Positions 9,081 to 16,693 of a stretch of DNA of 64,000 nt are shown one piece after another. Below the pieces are notes generated by a model. That model saw only the letters and a list, made by a program, of their open reading frames with translations, made no database searches and had not been told where the DNA came from. The stretch's first letter is position 1, and every line of letters begins with the position of its first letter. The position numbers and the translations under genes were made by a program. Source of the stretch: JACJXF01 sp964404825 (GTDB lineage Bacteria; Bacteroidota; Bacteroidia; Bacteroidales; GCA-2748055); contig CAYOLQ010000004.1 of assembly GCA_964404825.1 (NCBI GenBank), forward strand, positions 11,300 to 75,299, read 5' to 3'.

Positions 9081-9881
9081 TCAGGATACTCTTACTTCTT
9101 TCAGAAATTCCCTTGTAAGTATTTTCTGCTGCATTGCCGTTGGAATGATTTTCTGAAGATAGAACAGAACCCAGTTTATTTTTAAGGGGATATAAAGAAA
9201 TTTTCCTTTGAGCAAATTTTCTACAGCTTCTTCTGCCAGTTTATCGACAGCGATTGCGGTATATCTTCCTTTTGCACCATGAGCTTCAATGCGGGCATGC
9301 GTCCCGGCGTTTGTTCTGACTCCATTTGGACACACAACACAAACACGAATATTGGAATCTTTTAATTCATAACGCAAAGCACGACTGAAGTTTACAACAA
9401 AAGCCTTACTGGCGCTGTACAGAGCTTTATAGGGAATTGAGAAAAAAGCAGAAAGGCTTCCAACATTTAATATATAAGCTTTTTGGTGTTTCTTAAGTTC
9501 CGGAATGAAATACCTGCACAATAAAACAAGTGCGCGGATGTTAACCATAATTCTTCGATCGCTGTAATCCGGATCAGAATTCTCAAAAATTGTAGTGCCT
9601 GCTACTCCGGCATTATTTATCAGGATATTTACTGCATAACCTTTAGATACAGTCCAGGTATATACTTTTTCAGGGCCATCTGTCTGCGCAAGGTCAAGCT
9701 CAAGAAAGTCGGTAAAAACATTGTATTTCAAGCGTATTTCATTCGCAACAGAAGCCAGGTCTTCACCGGGAAGGGATATCAGAAGTAAATTCATGTTTTT
9801 TCTTCCGCAGTAAAAAGCAATTGCTTTACCTATTCCTGAACTTGCACCGGTAATAAGAGCAAATTTTTTTTCAGGATTCAT
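9081..9881 (-). CDS. Short-chain dehydrogenase/reductase (SDR)
   Basis: Encodes a 266-residue classical SDR. The NAD(P)-binding loop is TGASSGIG (11-18), the structural motif NNAG is at 89-92, and the catalytic Tyr and Lys are Y155 and K159 in YSASK with an upstream Ser in GSLSAF (141-146). The C-terminus is hydrophobic and basic (FYLQKIIPTAMQQK), as in SDRs of the DltE/YqjQ type that associate with membranes. The start overlaps the end of the epimerase gene by 11 bp, making it the third gene of a CPBP-epimerase-SDR operon. The substrate is unknown; the co-occurring epimerase suggests sterol-like, lipid or nucleotide-sugar chemistry, but this is only inference. Confidence 0.88.
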   Translation of the reverse strand: MNPEKKFALITGASSGIGKAIAFYCGRKNMNLLLISLPGEDLASVANEIRLKYNVFTDFLELDLAQTDGPEKVYTWTVSKGYAVNILINNAGVAGTTIFENSDPDYSDRRIMVNIRALVLLCRYFIPELKKHQKAYILNVGSLSAFFSIPYKALYSASKAFVVNFSRALRYELKDSNIRVCVVCPNGVRTNAGTHARIEAHGAKGRYTAIAVDKLAEEAVENLLKGKFLYIPLKINWVLFYLQKIIPTAMQQKILTREFLKEVRVS

Positions 9882-10875
9882 TTTTATTAAGTTTTAATTC
9901 GTTTATCCAGTTCAGAGTGTTTTTCAGTCCCGAACTCAGGCTTATGGGTTTGTATCCAAGTTCTGTAAATGCTTTCCGGCTGGAGACATTCCAGTGGTGT
10001 ATAAATTTCTTTACCAGGGGAGGTGTTATCAGGGGATCTTTTCCTGTAAGCATTGCAAACCCCAGCAGAAGCTTAGACAATAAAAGCATAAGACTTAGAG
10101 GAAAATGGATCAGAAAGTGATTTGTGCCACATTGATTTGAAAGCTCCGTAAAGAAGTCATTATACGAAACGTTTTCTCCTCCCAGAATATAATTTTCTCC
10201 GGACAACCCTTTGTCCATTGCAAGAATATGTCCGGTTACCACGTCTTCCACATACACATAGTTTCCAATGCTTTTTCCGTTTCCGGGGATCAGGTGCCAG
10301 TTGCCTTCCGAGTATTTTTTAATCATTCGCGTTACACCATTGCTCTCGCTAAGAAGTCCCGGACCATAAACGCGGGTGGGATTTACCAGAACTATTGAAA
10401 CGCCTGATTTTGCGAGTGTTTTAAGAACACCCTCCAATATTGATTTTGATGATTCGTAATGAATGAAATACTTCTCCGGTCTTATTGAAGATTCGTCAAT
10501 AATGCCATTTTCTTCAGACGGCCCGAAAACACCGGCAGTTGATGTACAGACAAACTTTCTGACTCCGGCACCCAATCCGGCGTTTATTACGTTTAAAGCA
10601 CCTTCGATGTTGAGGCGGTAAATCAATGAGGGATCCGAATCCCAGACCTTTGCAAATGCAGCTGTATGATAAACCTGTTCACAGCCGGAAATAGCAGCAT
10701 CAAGACCCGGACGATCGAGAATATCCCCTTTAAAAAGAATGATATTGGGATGAATAATGGCTTCTGTTTTATTCAGGGATCGGTACAGAGCGTGTACAGT
10801 GTGTCCCTCTTCTGCCAGACGGATTGCAAGTCTGCTACCGATAAATCCGGTTGCCCCGCTTATAAAGATTTTCAT
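9871..10875 (-). CDS. NAD-dependent epimerase/dehydratase (extended SDR)
   Basis: Encodes a 334-residue extended SDR. The Rossmann loop is GATGFIG at residues 7-13 (MKIFISGATGFIG), and the catalytic YxxxK lies in YESSK with a preceding TSTAGVFG serine/threonine segment. The ORF is open further upstream to 10926, but the start at 10875 is chosen. It places the Rossmann strand at the N-terminus as in the family, and its ATG overlaps the stop of the upstream CPBP gene as ATGA, a translational-coupling arrangement. Relatives include dihydroflavonol-4-reductase-like, 3-beta-HSD-like and HpnA-like proteins. The substrate cannot be read from the sequence. Confidence 0.88.
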   Translation of the reverse strand: MKIFISGATGFIGSRLAIRLAEEGHTVHALYRSLNKTEAIIHPNIILFKGDILDRPGLDAAISGCEQVYHTAAFAKVWDSDPSLIYRLNIEGALNVINAGLGAGVRKFVCTSTAGVFGPSEENGIIDESSIRPEKYFIHYESSKSILEGVLKTLAKSGVSIVLVNPTRVYGPGLLSESNGVTRMIKKYSEGNWHLIPGNGKSIGNYVYVEDVVTGHILAMDKGLSGENYILGGENVSYNDFFTELSNQCGTNHFLIHFPLSLMLLLSKLLLGFAMLTGKDPLITPPLVKKFIHHWNVSSRKAFTELGYKPISLSSGLKNTLNWINELKLNKNES

Positions 10876-11606
10876 TTTCGGGAAAAATTTACATGCATTC
10901 CTTTGTGAGCTGCCAGAGAAAACCATTCATTGGATAGTGCCAATACAACATGAGCGAAAAATGCTATCCAGAACGAACCTGTTTGAATGGCAAGATAAGA
11001 GAGAAATATCCCGAACGGAATAGCGCCAAGGGTTTCTTTGCTTCCTTTGGGGATATGGACAAGAGAATAGAGACCTGTATTGATAAGTATAGCGGGCCAT
11101 ACACCCAGCAAAGCGACAGAGGAGAACAATAAAAATCCCCGGAACAAAAACTCATACGCAAGAAGGTAGGCGATCCAGCTTAGGGCGCTTAAAATCAGTA
11201 AAGAAACCGGCCATTCTGAATTTCTGATCTGTGGGTACTGCTGAAGATTTTCCGGGCTTTTTGAATTGAAATAATTCATCGGAATGATTACACCCGATAG
11301 AACAAGGAGCCAGATTAGGGAGGAGCGATTTGGCAAAGCCGTCCCAAAAGAAGTTAAACCGGAAGGAAAAGCAATAAAGATAATAGCCAGAGTGCTTAAT
11401 CCGAAGAAAAAAACTCCGGTCAATCGCTGTATCATAACAGGTCGGACATTGCTGTTGGATAGACTTTCCCAGAGTTTAAAAGCAGGACTGTTTGTAATTA
11501 GGTTATAAAAGATAAAACCAAATGAAGCTATAGAAAAAGCAGCAATAAAGGCTTGTATTTCTTCAGAATTCGGAATGGAAGACATTTTGGTGATGTTTAG
11601 ATTCAA
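10872..11606 (-). CDS. CPBP family (CAAX protease-like) membrane protein
   Basis: Encodes a 244-residue membrane protein with about seven hydrophobic segments. Residues 148-160 (LLAYEFLFRGFLL) match motif 1 of the CPBP/Abi family, normally EExxxR. Here the first Glu is Tyr151, while E152 and R156 remain. Motif 2 provides H184 (SLVHIPKG), and motif 3 provides H219 and N226 (FFAHVVLALSNEW). The family includes glutamic intramembrane proteases and bacteriocin-immunity proteins. With one catalytic Glu replaced, protease activity is uncertain. It is the first gene of an operon with the epimerase and SDR; its stop overlaps the next start by 4 bp. Confidence 0.85.
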   Translation of the reverse strand: MNLNITKMSSIPNSEEIQAFIAAFSIASFGFIFYNLITNSPAFKLWESLSNSNVRPVMIQRLTGVFFFGLSTLAIIFIAFPSGLTSFGTALPNRSSLIWLLVLSGVIIPMNYFNSKSPENLQQYPQIRNSEWPVSLLILSALSWIAYLLAYEFLFRGFLLFSSVALLGVWPAILINTGLYSLVHIPKGSKETLGAIPFGIFLSYLAIQTGSFWIAFFAHVVLALSNEWFSLAAHKGMHVNFSRK

Positions 11607-11727
11607 ATTTATAAAAAGCTGAGGTTTATTTGGGAATTTTCATGGCTTTTTATGAGATAAAGCTCTTTTTTCTTTTATCTTTCGTTTTTAAAGAGCATTT
11701 GGTGAAAAGTGCATTTGTCAAAAAAAA

Positions 11728-11758
11728 TTTGACAACGCATATTTTCGTATTAATTTTA
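11728..11758 (+). promoter_or_regulatory. Candidate promoter of the acyl-CoA ligase gene
   Basis: TTTG (11728-11731), 19 bp, then TAATTTTA (11751-11758) matches the Bacteroidota TTTG-N19-TAnnTTTG layout with one mismatch in the -7 element. The ATG at 11775 lies 16 bp downstream of the -7 element, so the leader would be very short. Confidence 0.45.
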
Positions 11759-11774
11759 GAAAAAACATTCTTAT

Positions 11775-13427
11775 ATGCTGAAAGAGAACTTTATCGCTTT
11801 TATTGAAAAGAGTATAATTTCCAACTGGAAAATTGATGCTCTTGCCGATTACAAGGGATCTTCATTTACTTATGAAGAGGTTGCCACCCAAATGATTAAG
11901 CTGCACATCATTTTTGAGAAAGCAGGCATTAAACCGGGAGACAAAATAGCCCTGGTAGGAAAGAACTCTGCGGCCTGGGGAATAACTTTTCTGGCTGTAA
12001 TCAGTTACGGGGCGGTTATTGTGCCAATTCTTCCCGATTTTACCCCCGATGATATTCATCATATTATAAATCACTCCGATTCGGTTATGCTTTTTACCGG
12101 GGAGCAGATTTTCGACACTCTTGATCGTAAGAAGTTGCCTGATATCAGGGCAACATTTAAGGTTAATGATTTTTCGCTTATTTATGCTGAAGGAAAATCT
12201 GAAGTACCATCTGCTGCAGAAAATATCGATCAGTTATTTGCTGATCATTTTCCAAAAGGTTTTGGTCCGGAAAATTTCCGTCTCCAGCATGTTCCAAATC
12301 ATGAGCTTGCAGTAATAAGCTATACAAGCGGAACAACCGGGTTTTCAAAAGGGGTTATGATTCCGCACAACAGTCTTATTGCAAATATCCGTTACGCTCA
12401 TGAGAATATGCCATTACTGCCCAGAGATGAGATAGTATCTTTTCTTCCTCTTGCGCACTCCTATGGTTGTGCGTTTGAATTTTTATTTCCATTTACCCTG
12501 GGATGCTATGTTACATTCCTTGGTAAAACACCATCCCCCCAAATCATTATGCAGGCGTTCAAGGAAATACGCCCGAGACTCATTCTGTCAGTACCTCTTG
12601 TTATAGAAAAGATATATAAAAAACAAATTATTCCCACCATCAGTAAACCTGTCATGAAGGTGCTGTTGGCTATTCCCGGGATCAAAGGAATACTTCACAC
12701 CAAAATCAGGCAAAAACTGGTTGATGTTTTCGGGGGAAATTTTCAGGAAGTTGTTATCGGGGGAGCAGCATTTAATAAGGAAGCGGAAGTGTTTTTTAAA
12801 AAAATCGGGTTTCCTTTTTCAATTGGTTATGGAATGACAGAATGCGGACCCCTTATTGCATATGCCAACTGGGATAAAGCCAGACTGGGTGCTGCAGGAA
12901 AGATTGTTGACACAATGGAAGTTACCATCGATTCAGCAGATCCCTATACCATTTCGGGAGAAATTCTGGTAAGAGGGGAAAATGTAATGTTAGGTTATTA
13001 CAAAAATGCAGAAGCAACCCGCGATGTTCTGGATGATGAGGGGTGGATGCATACAGGTGATTTAGGATATATCGACAAGGACAATTTTATTTACATCAAC
13101 GGCAGGAGCAAGAGCATGATTCTTGGAGCATCGGGCCAGAATATTTATCCTGAGGAAATTGAAGCAAAGATAAATAACATGAAATTTGTTCAGGAATCGG
13201 TTGTTATTGATGAAAATCAAAAAATCGTTGCTCTCATTTTCCCGGATAAGGAAATGATGGAAAAGCAGGGAGTGGATGAAAAGAAACTTCAGGAGATCTT
13301 TGATGATCATAAAAAACATCTGAACCACTCAGTACCGGCATTTATGAAAGTGTCGGAATTCAGGATTCATAAAGAAGAGTTTGAAAAAACACCTAAGAAA
13401 AGTATCAAGAGGTTTATGTACACCTGA
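11775..13427 (+). CDS. AMP-dependent acyl-CoA synthetase / long-chain fatty acid ligase
   Basis: Encodes a 550-residue adenylate-forming enzyme that activates a carboxylic acid with ATP to an acyl-adenylate and then usually to acyl-CoA. The P-loop-like motif A5 is SYTSGTTGFSKG at residues 182-193. GYGMTECGP carries the A-motif with the conserved Glu. GWMHTGDLGYID contains the ribose-binding Asp, and the hinge and C-terminal domain follow at NGRSKSMI, ending with the KTPKKSIKRF lysine region. The length and motifs resemble long-chain fatty acyl-CoA ligases (FadD15/LACS type) rather than acetyl-CoA synthetases. It appears monocistronic and is convergent with the DUF2461 gene. Chain-length specificity is not visible. 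Confidence 0.9.
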   Translation: MLKENFIAFIEKSIISNWKIDALADYKGSSFTYEEVATQMIKLHIIFEKAGIKPGDKIALVGKNSAAWGITFLAVISYGAVIVPILPDFTPDDIHHIINHSDSVMLFTGEQIFDTLDRKKLPDIRATFKVNDFSLIYAEGKSEVPSAAENIDQLFADHFPKGFGPENFRLQHVPNHELAVISYTSGTTGFSKGVMIPHNSLIANIRYAHENMPLLPRDEIVSFLPLAHSYGCAFEFLFPFTLGCYVTFLGKTPSPQIIMQAFKEIRPRLILSVPLVIEKIYKKQIIPTISKPVMKVLLAIPGIKGILHTKIRQKLVDVFGGNFQEVVIGGAAFNKEAEVFFKKIGFPFSIGYGMTECGPLIAYANWDKARLGAAGKIVDTMEVTIDSADPYTISGEILVRGENVMLGYYKNAEATRDVLDDEGWMHTGDLGYIDKDNFIYINGRSKSMILGASGQNIYPEEIEAKINNMKFVQESVVIDENQKIVALIFPDKEMMEKQGVDEKKLQEIFDDHKKHLNHSVPAFMKVSEFRIHKEEFEKTPKKSIKRFMYT

Positions 13428-13518
13428 CACACTCCGGTTTTGAATCGATATTGCGGAGATTACAGATAAACAGAGATTTCAATTTCCTTCCGGGACAATG
13501 TGTTAAATAGCCCGGCGT

Positions 13519-14184
13519 TCAGACAACGTGCTCCATTGCCTGATTAAGAAAATCGTTAAGGGATTTTAGTTCTTTCCAGGCCGAAGCGATTTCAGTCATT
13601 ATATCTGGTGATTTTAGCACTGAAGGACTAAGAGGCTTATACACTGCGTAACCTTTAAATTTCAGGAGATCAATATCCTTGTGGTCTTTGGGGTATCCCT
13701 GAGGTGCGGTTTTCAGAGTGTCACCCATAATTCCTGAAAAGTGTTTTTTAAATGAAGGCTTTTCAAGAATTGCCCTGAATTTATCAGGCTCATAAAAAAT
13801 AGCTTCACGGATAGCTTTCAGTGCGGGTCCCTGAGGCATGTATTTACCTCCGGCGACAAACGATTCCGATGGTTCCAGATGAAAATAATATCCGGCCCAT
13901 TCAGAGTTTTTGCCTCCGCGGGATATGTAGGCGCCAAAGTTGGTTTTGTAGGGGGACTTTTCTTTCGAGAACCTTACATCCCGGTAAATCCTGAAGGTGC
14001 AATCCTTTGGTTCAGGAAAGCCTACTGAAGGATCGATGCTTTTAACTGTTTTAATTAGCTCAAGGACGAATTCGTCAAAGCTTTTCTTTGCGCTGAGATA
14101 TAAATTTTTGTTCTTTTCGAACCATTCGCGGTTATTGTTTTTTTCCAGGGATGACAGGAAATTCAAAATATCGGGATTAATCAT
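13519..14184 (-). CDS. DUF2461 family protein
   Basis: Encodes a 221-residue soluble protein of the DUF2461/TIGR02453 family. Typical segments are FLSSLEKNNNREWFEKNKN near the N-terminus (beginning at residue 9), CTFRIYRDVRFSKEKSPYKTNFGA in the middle (core RDVRFSKEKSPYKTN), and AGYYFHLEPSESFVAGGKY. The family is widespread in bacteria and fungi and has no established biochemical function. The invariant R, Y, K and N residues suggest a ligand site. It is a single gene, divergent from ispD across about 125 bp. Confidence 0.88.
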   Translation of the reverse strand: MINPDILNFLSSLEKNNNREWFEKNKNLYLSAKKSFDEFVLELIKTVKSIDPSVGFPEPKDCTFRIYRDVRFSKEKSPYKTNFGAYISRGGKNSEWAGYYFHLEPSESFVAGGKYMPQGPALKAIREAIFYEPDKFRAILEKPSFKKHFSGIMGDTLKTAPQGYPKDHKDIDLLKFKGYAVYKPLSPSVLKSPDIMTEIASAWKELKSLNDFLNQAMEHVV

Positions 14185-14308
14185 AATGCTAATATAAAAG
14201 TAAAACGCATATACCGGAAAAGCAAGGTGTAAAAGTAGAGAGCAGAAAGGATAAAAGCAAAAAAGGGAATCAGATAGATAATCCAGCCATAATTCTTAAA
14301 TTTGAATA

Positions 14309-14992
14309 ATGAAAAACTCAGTTATTATGGTTGCCGGTGGCTCCGGAATGCGCATGGGCAGTGCTTTGCCAAAGCAGTTTTTGGAAATAGACGGCAAGGC
14401 TTTAATAATTTATGCCCTTGAAAAGTTTATTGCGTTTGATCCCTCAATTGAAATTATTCTGGTTCTGGGTAACAATTATTATAACTATTGGGAGAGCGCG
14501 AGACTCAAAGCAGATTTTCACTTTCCGGTTAAAATAGCAACTGGAGGAAAAACCAGGTTTCACTCGGTAAAGAACGGAATAGGCTTACTTGAGGGCGACG
14601 CGCTTGTTGGCATCCACGACGCCGTCAGACCACTTGTCTCAGTTGCGACTATCGGTAGGGTTTATGCTGCTGCAAAGGAATTTGGAAGCGCTATACCAAC
14701 GATTCCGCTTAAAGAATCAGTCAGGGAACATAAGTCAGAAAAGAGTCGGCCTTTAAACCGATCGGAAATCAGGATTGTACAGACACCCCAGGTATTCCGG
14801 TCCTCTGTACTCAGAAAATCCTATGAAACAGAATATAAAGAGGATTTTACTGATGATGCAAGCGTTGTAGAAAACGCTGGTTTTGAGTTACAACTAGTTT
14901 CAGGAGATGAATTTAATCTCAAAATCACAACCCCGGAAGATCTTGAAATAGCGAAAATATTGCTTACTCTTCAAAAACAGCATCCTCATTAG
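14309..14992 (+). CDS. ispD: 2-C-methyl-D-erythritol 4-phosphate cytidylyltransferase
   Basis: Encodes a 227-residue enzyme of the MEP isoprenoid pathway, joining CTP and MEP to give CDP-ME. The N-terminal nucleotide loop AGGSGMRMGSALPKQFLEI (residues 9-27) carries the conserved Arg and Lys. VGIHDAVRPLVS and TPQVFR are further IspD signatures, and the C-terminal DDASVVE motif is intact. Length is normal. The last 29 bp overlap the 3' end of the convergent DUF2807 gene. The pathway's later enzyme IspG is encoded at 54511-56400, so the organism uses the MEP route. No ispF fusion is present. Confidence 0.95.
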   Translation: MKNSVIMVAGGSGMRMGSALPKQFLEIDGKALIIYALEKFIAFDPSIEIILVLGNNYYNYWESARLKADFHFPVKIATGGKTRFHSVKNGIGLLEGDALVGIHDAVRPLVSVATIGRVYAAAKEFGSAIPTIPLKESVREHKSEKSRPLNRSEIRIVQTPQVFRSSVLRKSYETEYKEDFTDDASVVENAGFELQLVSGDEFNLKITTPEDLEIAKILLTLQKQHPH

Positions 14993-15677
14993 CGAAACTG
15001 GCAATTACACCGCCCAGATTTGTTTTCATATAAACACTTACCGGAACTCCGATATAACCTACATACGATTTAGTGTTTGAAGTTGCATCGATAATCCTAG
15101 ATGCACATACTTTCGCCTTTGAACCTGAATTTGCAGTAACATACGTGTCTTCAGCCTTCAGTTCATAAGCAGAATAGGTTGCACCGGTATTGGCAACAAC
15201 ATCCTGACGGTTGGTTTTTCCTGAAAAAACAAGCAGACCGCCTTGTTTAACTTCTGCCTGTATGTTTGTAACGTCTAAATCCAACTCCATTTTTGCACCC
15301 GAGCGTGCAGTAAAGTTTATCTTTTCGGCTGTAAGGGTTTCGGGGGAGACAAGAAGTGAATTAGCTGCTACAAGAATATCTGTGAGAGTGGAATAAAAAA
15401 GACGAATTCTTATAACCGCAGTTTTTTGAGTATCCGTTTTAAGTCTTATACTTAAAGCGTTTTCACTAACTTCAGTGATAATGTTATCTGCAGTAGTGTT
15501 CAGGAGGATCAACTCAGCCCTTACCGTATCTGACTTATAAAGCTCTACGCGCATTTTACCTATAATACTTAAGCTCTGAAAGGGATCAAGATTTCGGGTA
15601 ATGGTGTCCTGAGAATTGGCAAAAACAGAGATCAATGCGAAACTGATTAACAAAAAAACTGATTTGAAAGGCTTCAT
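14964..15677 (-). CDS. DUF2807 (head GIN) secreted beta-helix protein
   Basis: Encodes a 237-residue exported protein. The start at 15677 (MKPFKSVFLLISFALISVFANSQ) gives a standard signal peptide with likely cleavage after ANS or AQ-like residues near 20. The longer frame upstream to 15776 lacks one and is rejected. The mature part, from RNLDPFQSLSIIGKMRVELYKSD, has the repeated short strands of the DUF2807 putative auto-transporter adhesin or 'head GIN' domain, common in Bacteroidota. No function is established; such proteins are thought to be periplasmic or surface-located. The 3' end overlaps ispD by 29 bp in convergent orientation. Confidence 0.82.
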   Translation of the reverse strand: MKPFKSVFLLISFALISVFANSQDTITRNLDPFQSLSIIGKMRVELYKSDTVRAELILLNTTADNIITEVSENALSIRLKTDTQKTAVIRIRLFYSTLTDILVAANSLLVSPETLTAEKINFTARSGAKMELDLDVTNIQAEVKQGGLLVFSGKTNRQDVVANTGATYSAYELKAEDTYVTANSGSKAKVCASRIIDATSNTKSYVGYIGVPVSVYMKTNLGGVIASFANEDAVFEE

Positions 15678-15917
15678 TTTTATAAATTTTAAAATACAAT
15701 TATCAGAATAATTCAGTTGATAAACAAAAACCGTGCAATTCCTTAATACAAACTTAGAGGGTGAAATTTTCGACAATTTTTCTAATCTCCCGAAAAATAA
15801 ACATTCGGATATCAGTATCCTTATGTCTGGTAAAGGATTCGGTCATATAGTTTAACATTCAATTAACGTCCAATATGTAATAAAGGAATAAATTTGCAGG
15901 GGAAAATATTTACACTC

Positions 15918-15947
15918 TGGAAACTTTTTATACAAAAATAGTTTCCA
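15918..15947. promoter_or_regulatory. Palindromic operator candidate for the TetR regulator
   Basis: TGGAAACT (15918-15925) and AGTTTCCA (15940-15947) are perfect 8-bp inverted arms around a 14-bp spacer that is itself partly symmetric. The site lies just upstream of the -7 element at 15964-15971 and covers the -33 position. A repressor bound here would block the promoter of the TetR-led efflux operon. The assignment to this TetR protein is inference from position and symmetry. Confidence 0.6.
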
Positions 15948-15963
15948 ATTAAAAAAAGTTATT

Positions 15964-15971
15964 TATATTTG
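15964..15971 (+). promoter_or_regulatory. -7 promoter element of the TetR-RND efflux operon
   Basis: TATATTTG is a perfect match to the Bacteroidota -7 consensus TAnnTTTG, 9 bp upstream of the ATG of the TetR gene at 15980. The -33 region coincides with the right arm of the palindrome (GTTTCC, 15941-15946) instead of a clean TTTG. The start codon would lie almost at the transcript 5' end. Confidence 0.5.
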
Positions 15972-15979
15972 TCCCCGAA

Positions 15980-16633
15980 ATGGAAAAATTAAACGATATT
16001 TTACTGAGGGTTGCTATTCTTTTCCGGAAATACGGGATAAAGAGTATCACCATGGATGATGTTTCGAGGGAACTTGGGGTGTCGAAAAAAACAGTTTACC
16101 AGTTTGTGACCGATAAATCTGATTTGGTTAATAAAGTTGTTGACGCAGAATTATTGCGAAGCAAAGACTGTTTTGAATCGGTAACTATTGCAGGAAGCAA
16201 TGCCATTGCTGAATTGTTCGAGGTTAACCGTTTTATAATCGAAATGATGAAGAGGAACAGTCCCTCCTTTGAATATGATCTTAAAAAGTACTTCCCGGAT
16301 GTTTTTCAGAAAGTTGTACTGGCACGGCGAAAAGGAATGTATGATGCGGTACTTGCAAATTTGAAACGAGGTAAATCAGAAGGCTTATACCGCGAAGAGA
16401 TGAAAGAGGAAATTATAACAAAATTGCAGATTTCACGGGTTGAAAATATTTATACCGACGTGATGTTCAGTATTGAAGACTTCAGCAGGGAGAGTGTATT
16501 TAAAGAACTTTTTATATATCATATCAGAGGCATTGCAAACGACAAAGGCATAAAGTATCTGGAAGAGAATATCCACAAATTTGATTATTCAGAGAAGGAG
16601 ATATTCGGTGATAACAGGGGTACAAATGAGTAA
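15980..16633 (+). CDS. TetR family transcriptional regulator of the RND efflux operon
   Basis: Encodes a 217-residue regulator. The N-terminal helix-turn-helix lies around residues 10-55: RVAILFRKYGIKSITMDDVSREL followed by GVSKKTVYQFVTDKSDLV (core ITMDDVSRELGVSKKTVYQF). The remaining helical domain (KCSE-like, with KRNSPSFEYDLKKYFPDVF) matches ligand-binding TetR domains found in front of Bacteroidota RND pumps. It is the first gene of a TetR-TolC-adaptor-pump operon with 60 bp to tolC. A palindrome over its own promoter suggests autorepression and derepression of the pump when a ligand binds. The ligand is unknown. Confidence 0.92.
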   Translation: MEKLNDILLRVAILFRKYGIKSITMDDVSRELGVSKKTVYQFVTDKSDLVNKVVDAELLRSKDCFESVTIAGSNAIAELFEVNRFIIEMMKRNSPSFEYDLKKYFPDVFQKVVLARRKGMYDAVLANLKRGKSEGLYREEMKEEIITKLQISRVENIYTDVMFSIEDFSRESVFKELFIYHIRGIANDKGIKYLEENIHKFDYSEKEIFGDNRGTNE

Positions 16634-16693
16634 TAAGTCAGAATTGAGTAGGTAATATATAAGGTAAAAATCTATAAAACATCAAATTATCAT

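Larger units (their letters stand above)
15678..15979. other. Intergenic region with the efflux-operon control site
   Basis: The left part (15678-15915) between the DUF2807 gene and the TetR operon shows no ORF or repeat. The right part carries the palindrome and -7 element listed separately, which together look like the autoregulated promoter of the TetR-RND operon. Confidence 0.5.

Noticed and set aside
9871..10926. Longer epimerase frame starting at 10926
   Set aside because: The extra 17 residues precede the Rossmann strand and overlap the upstream gene; the ATGA overlap at 10875 is the natural start.
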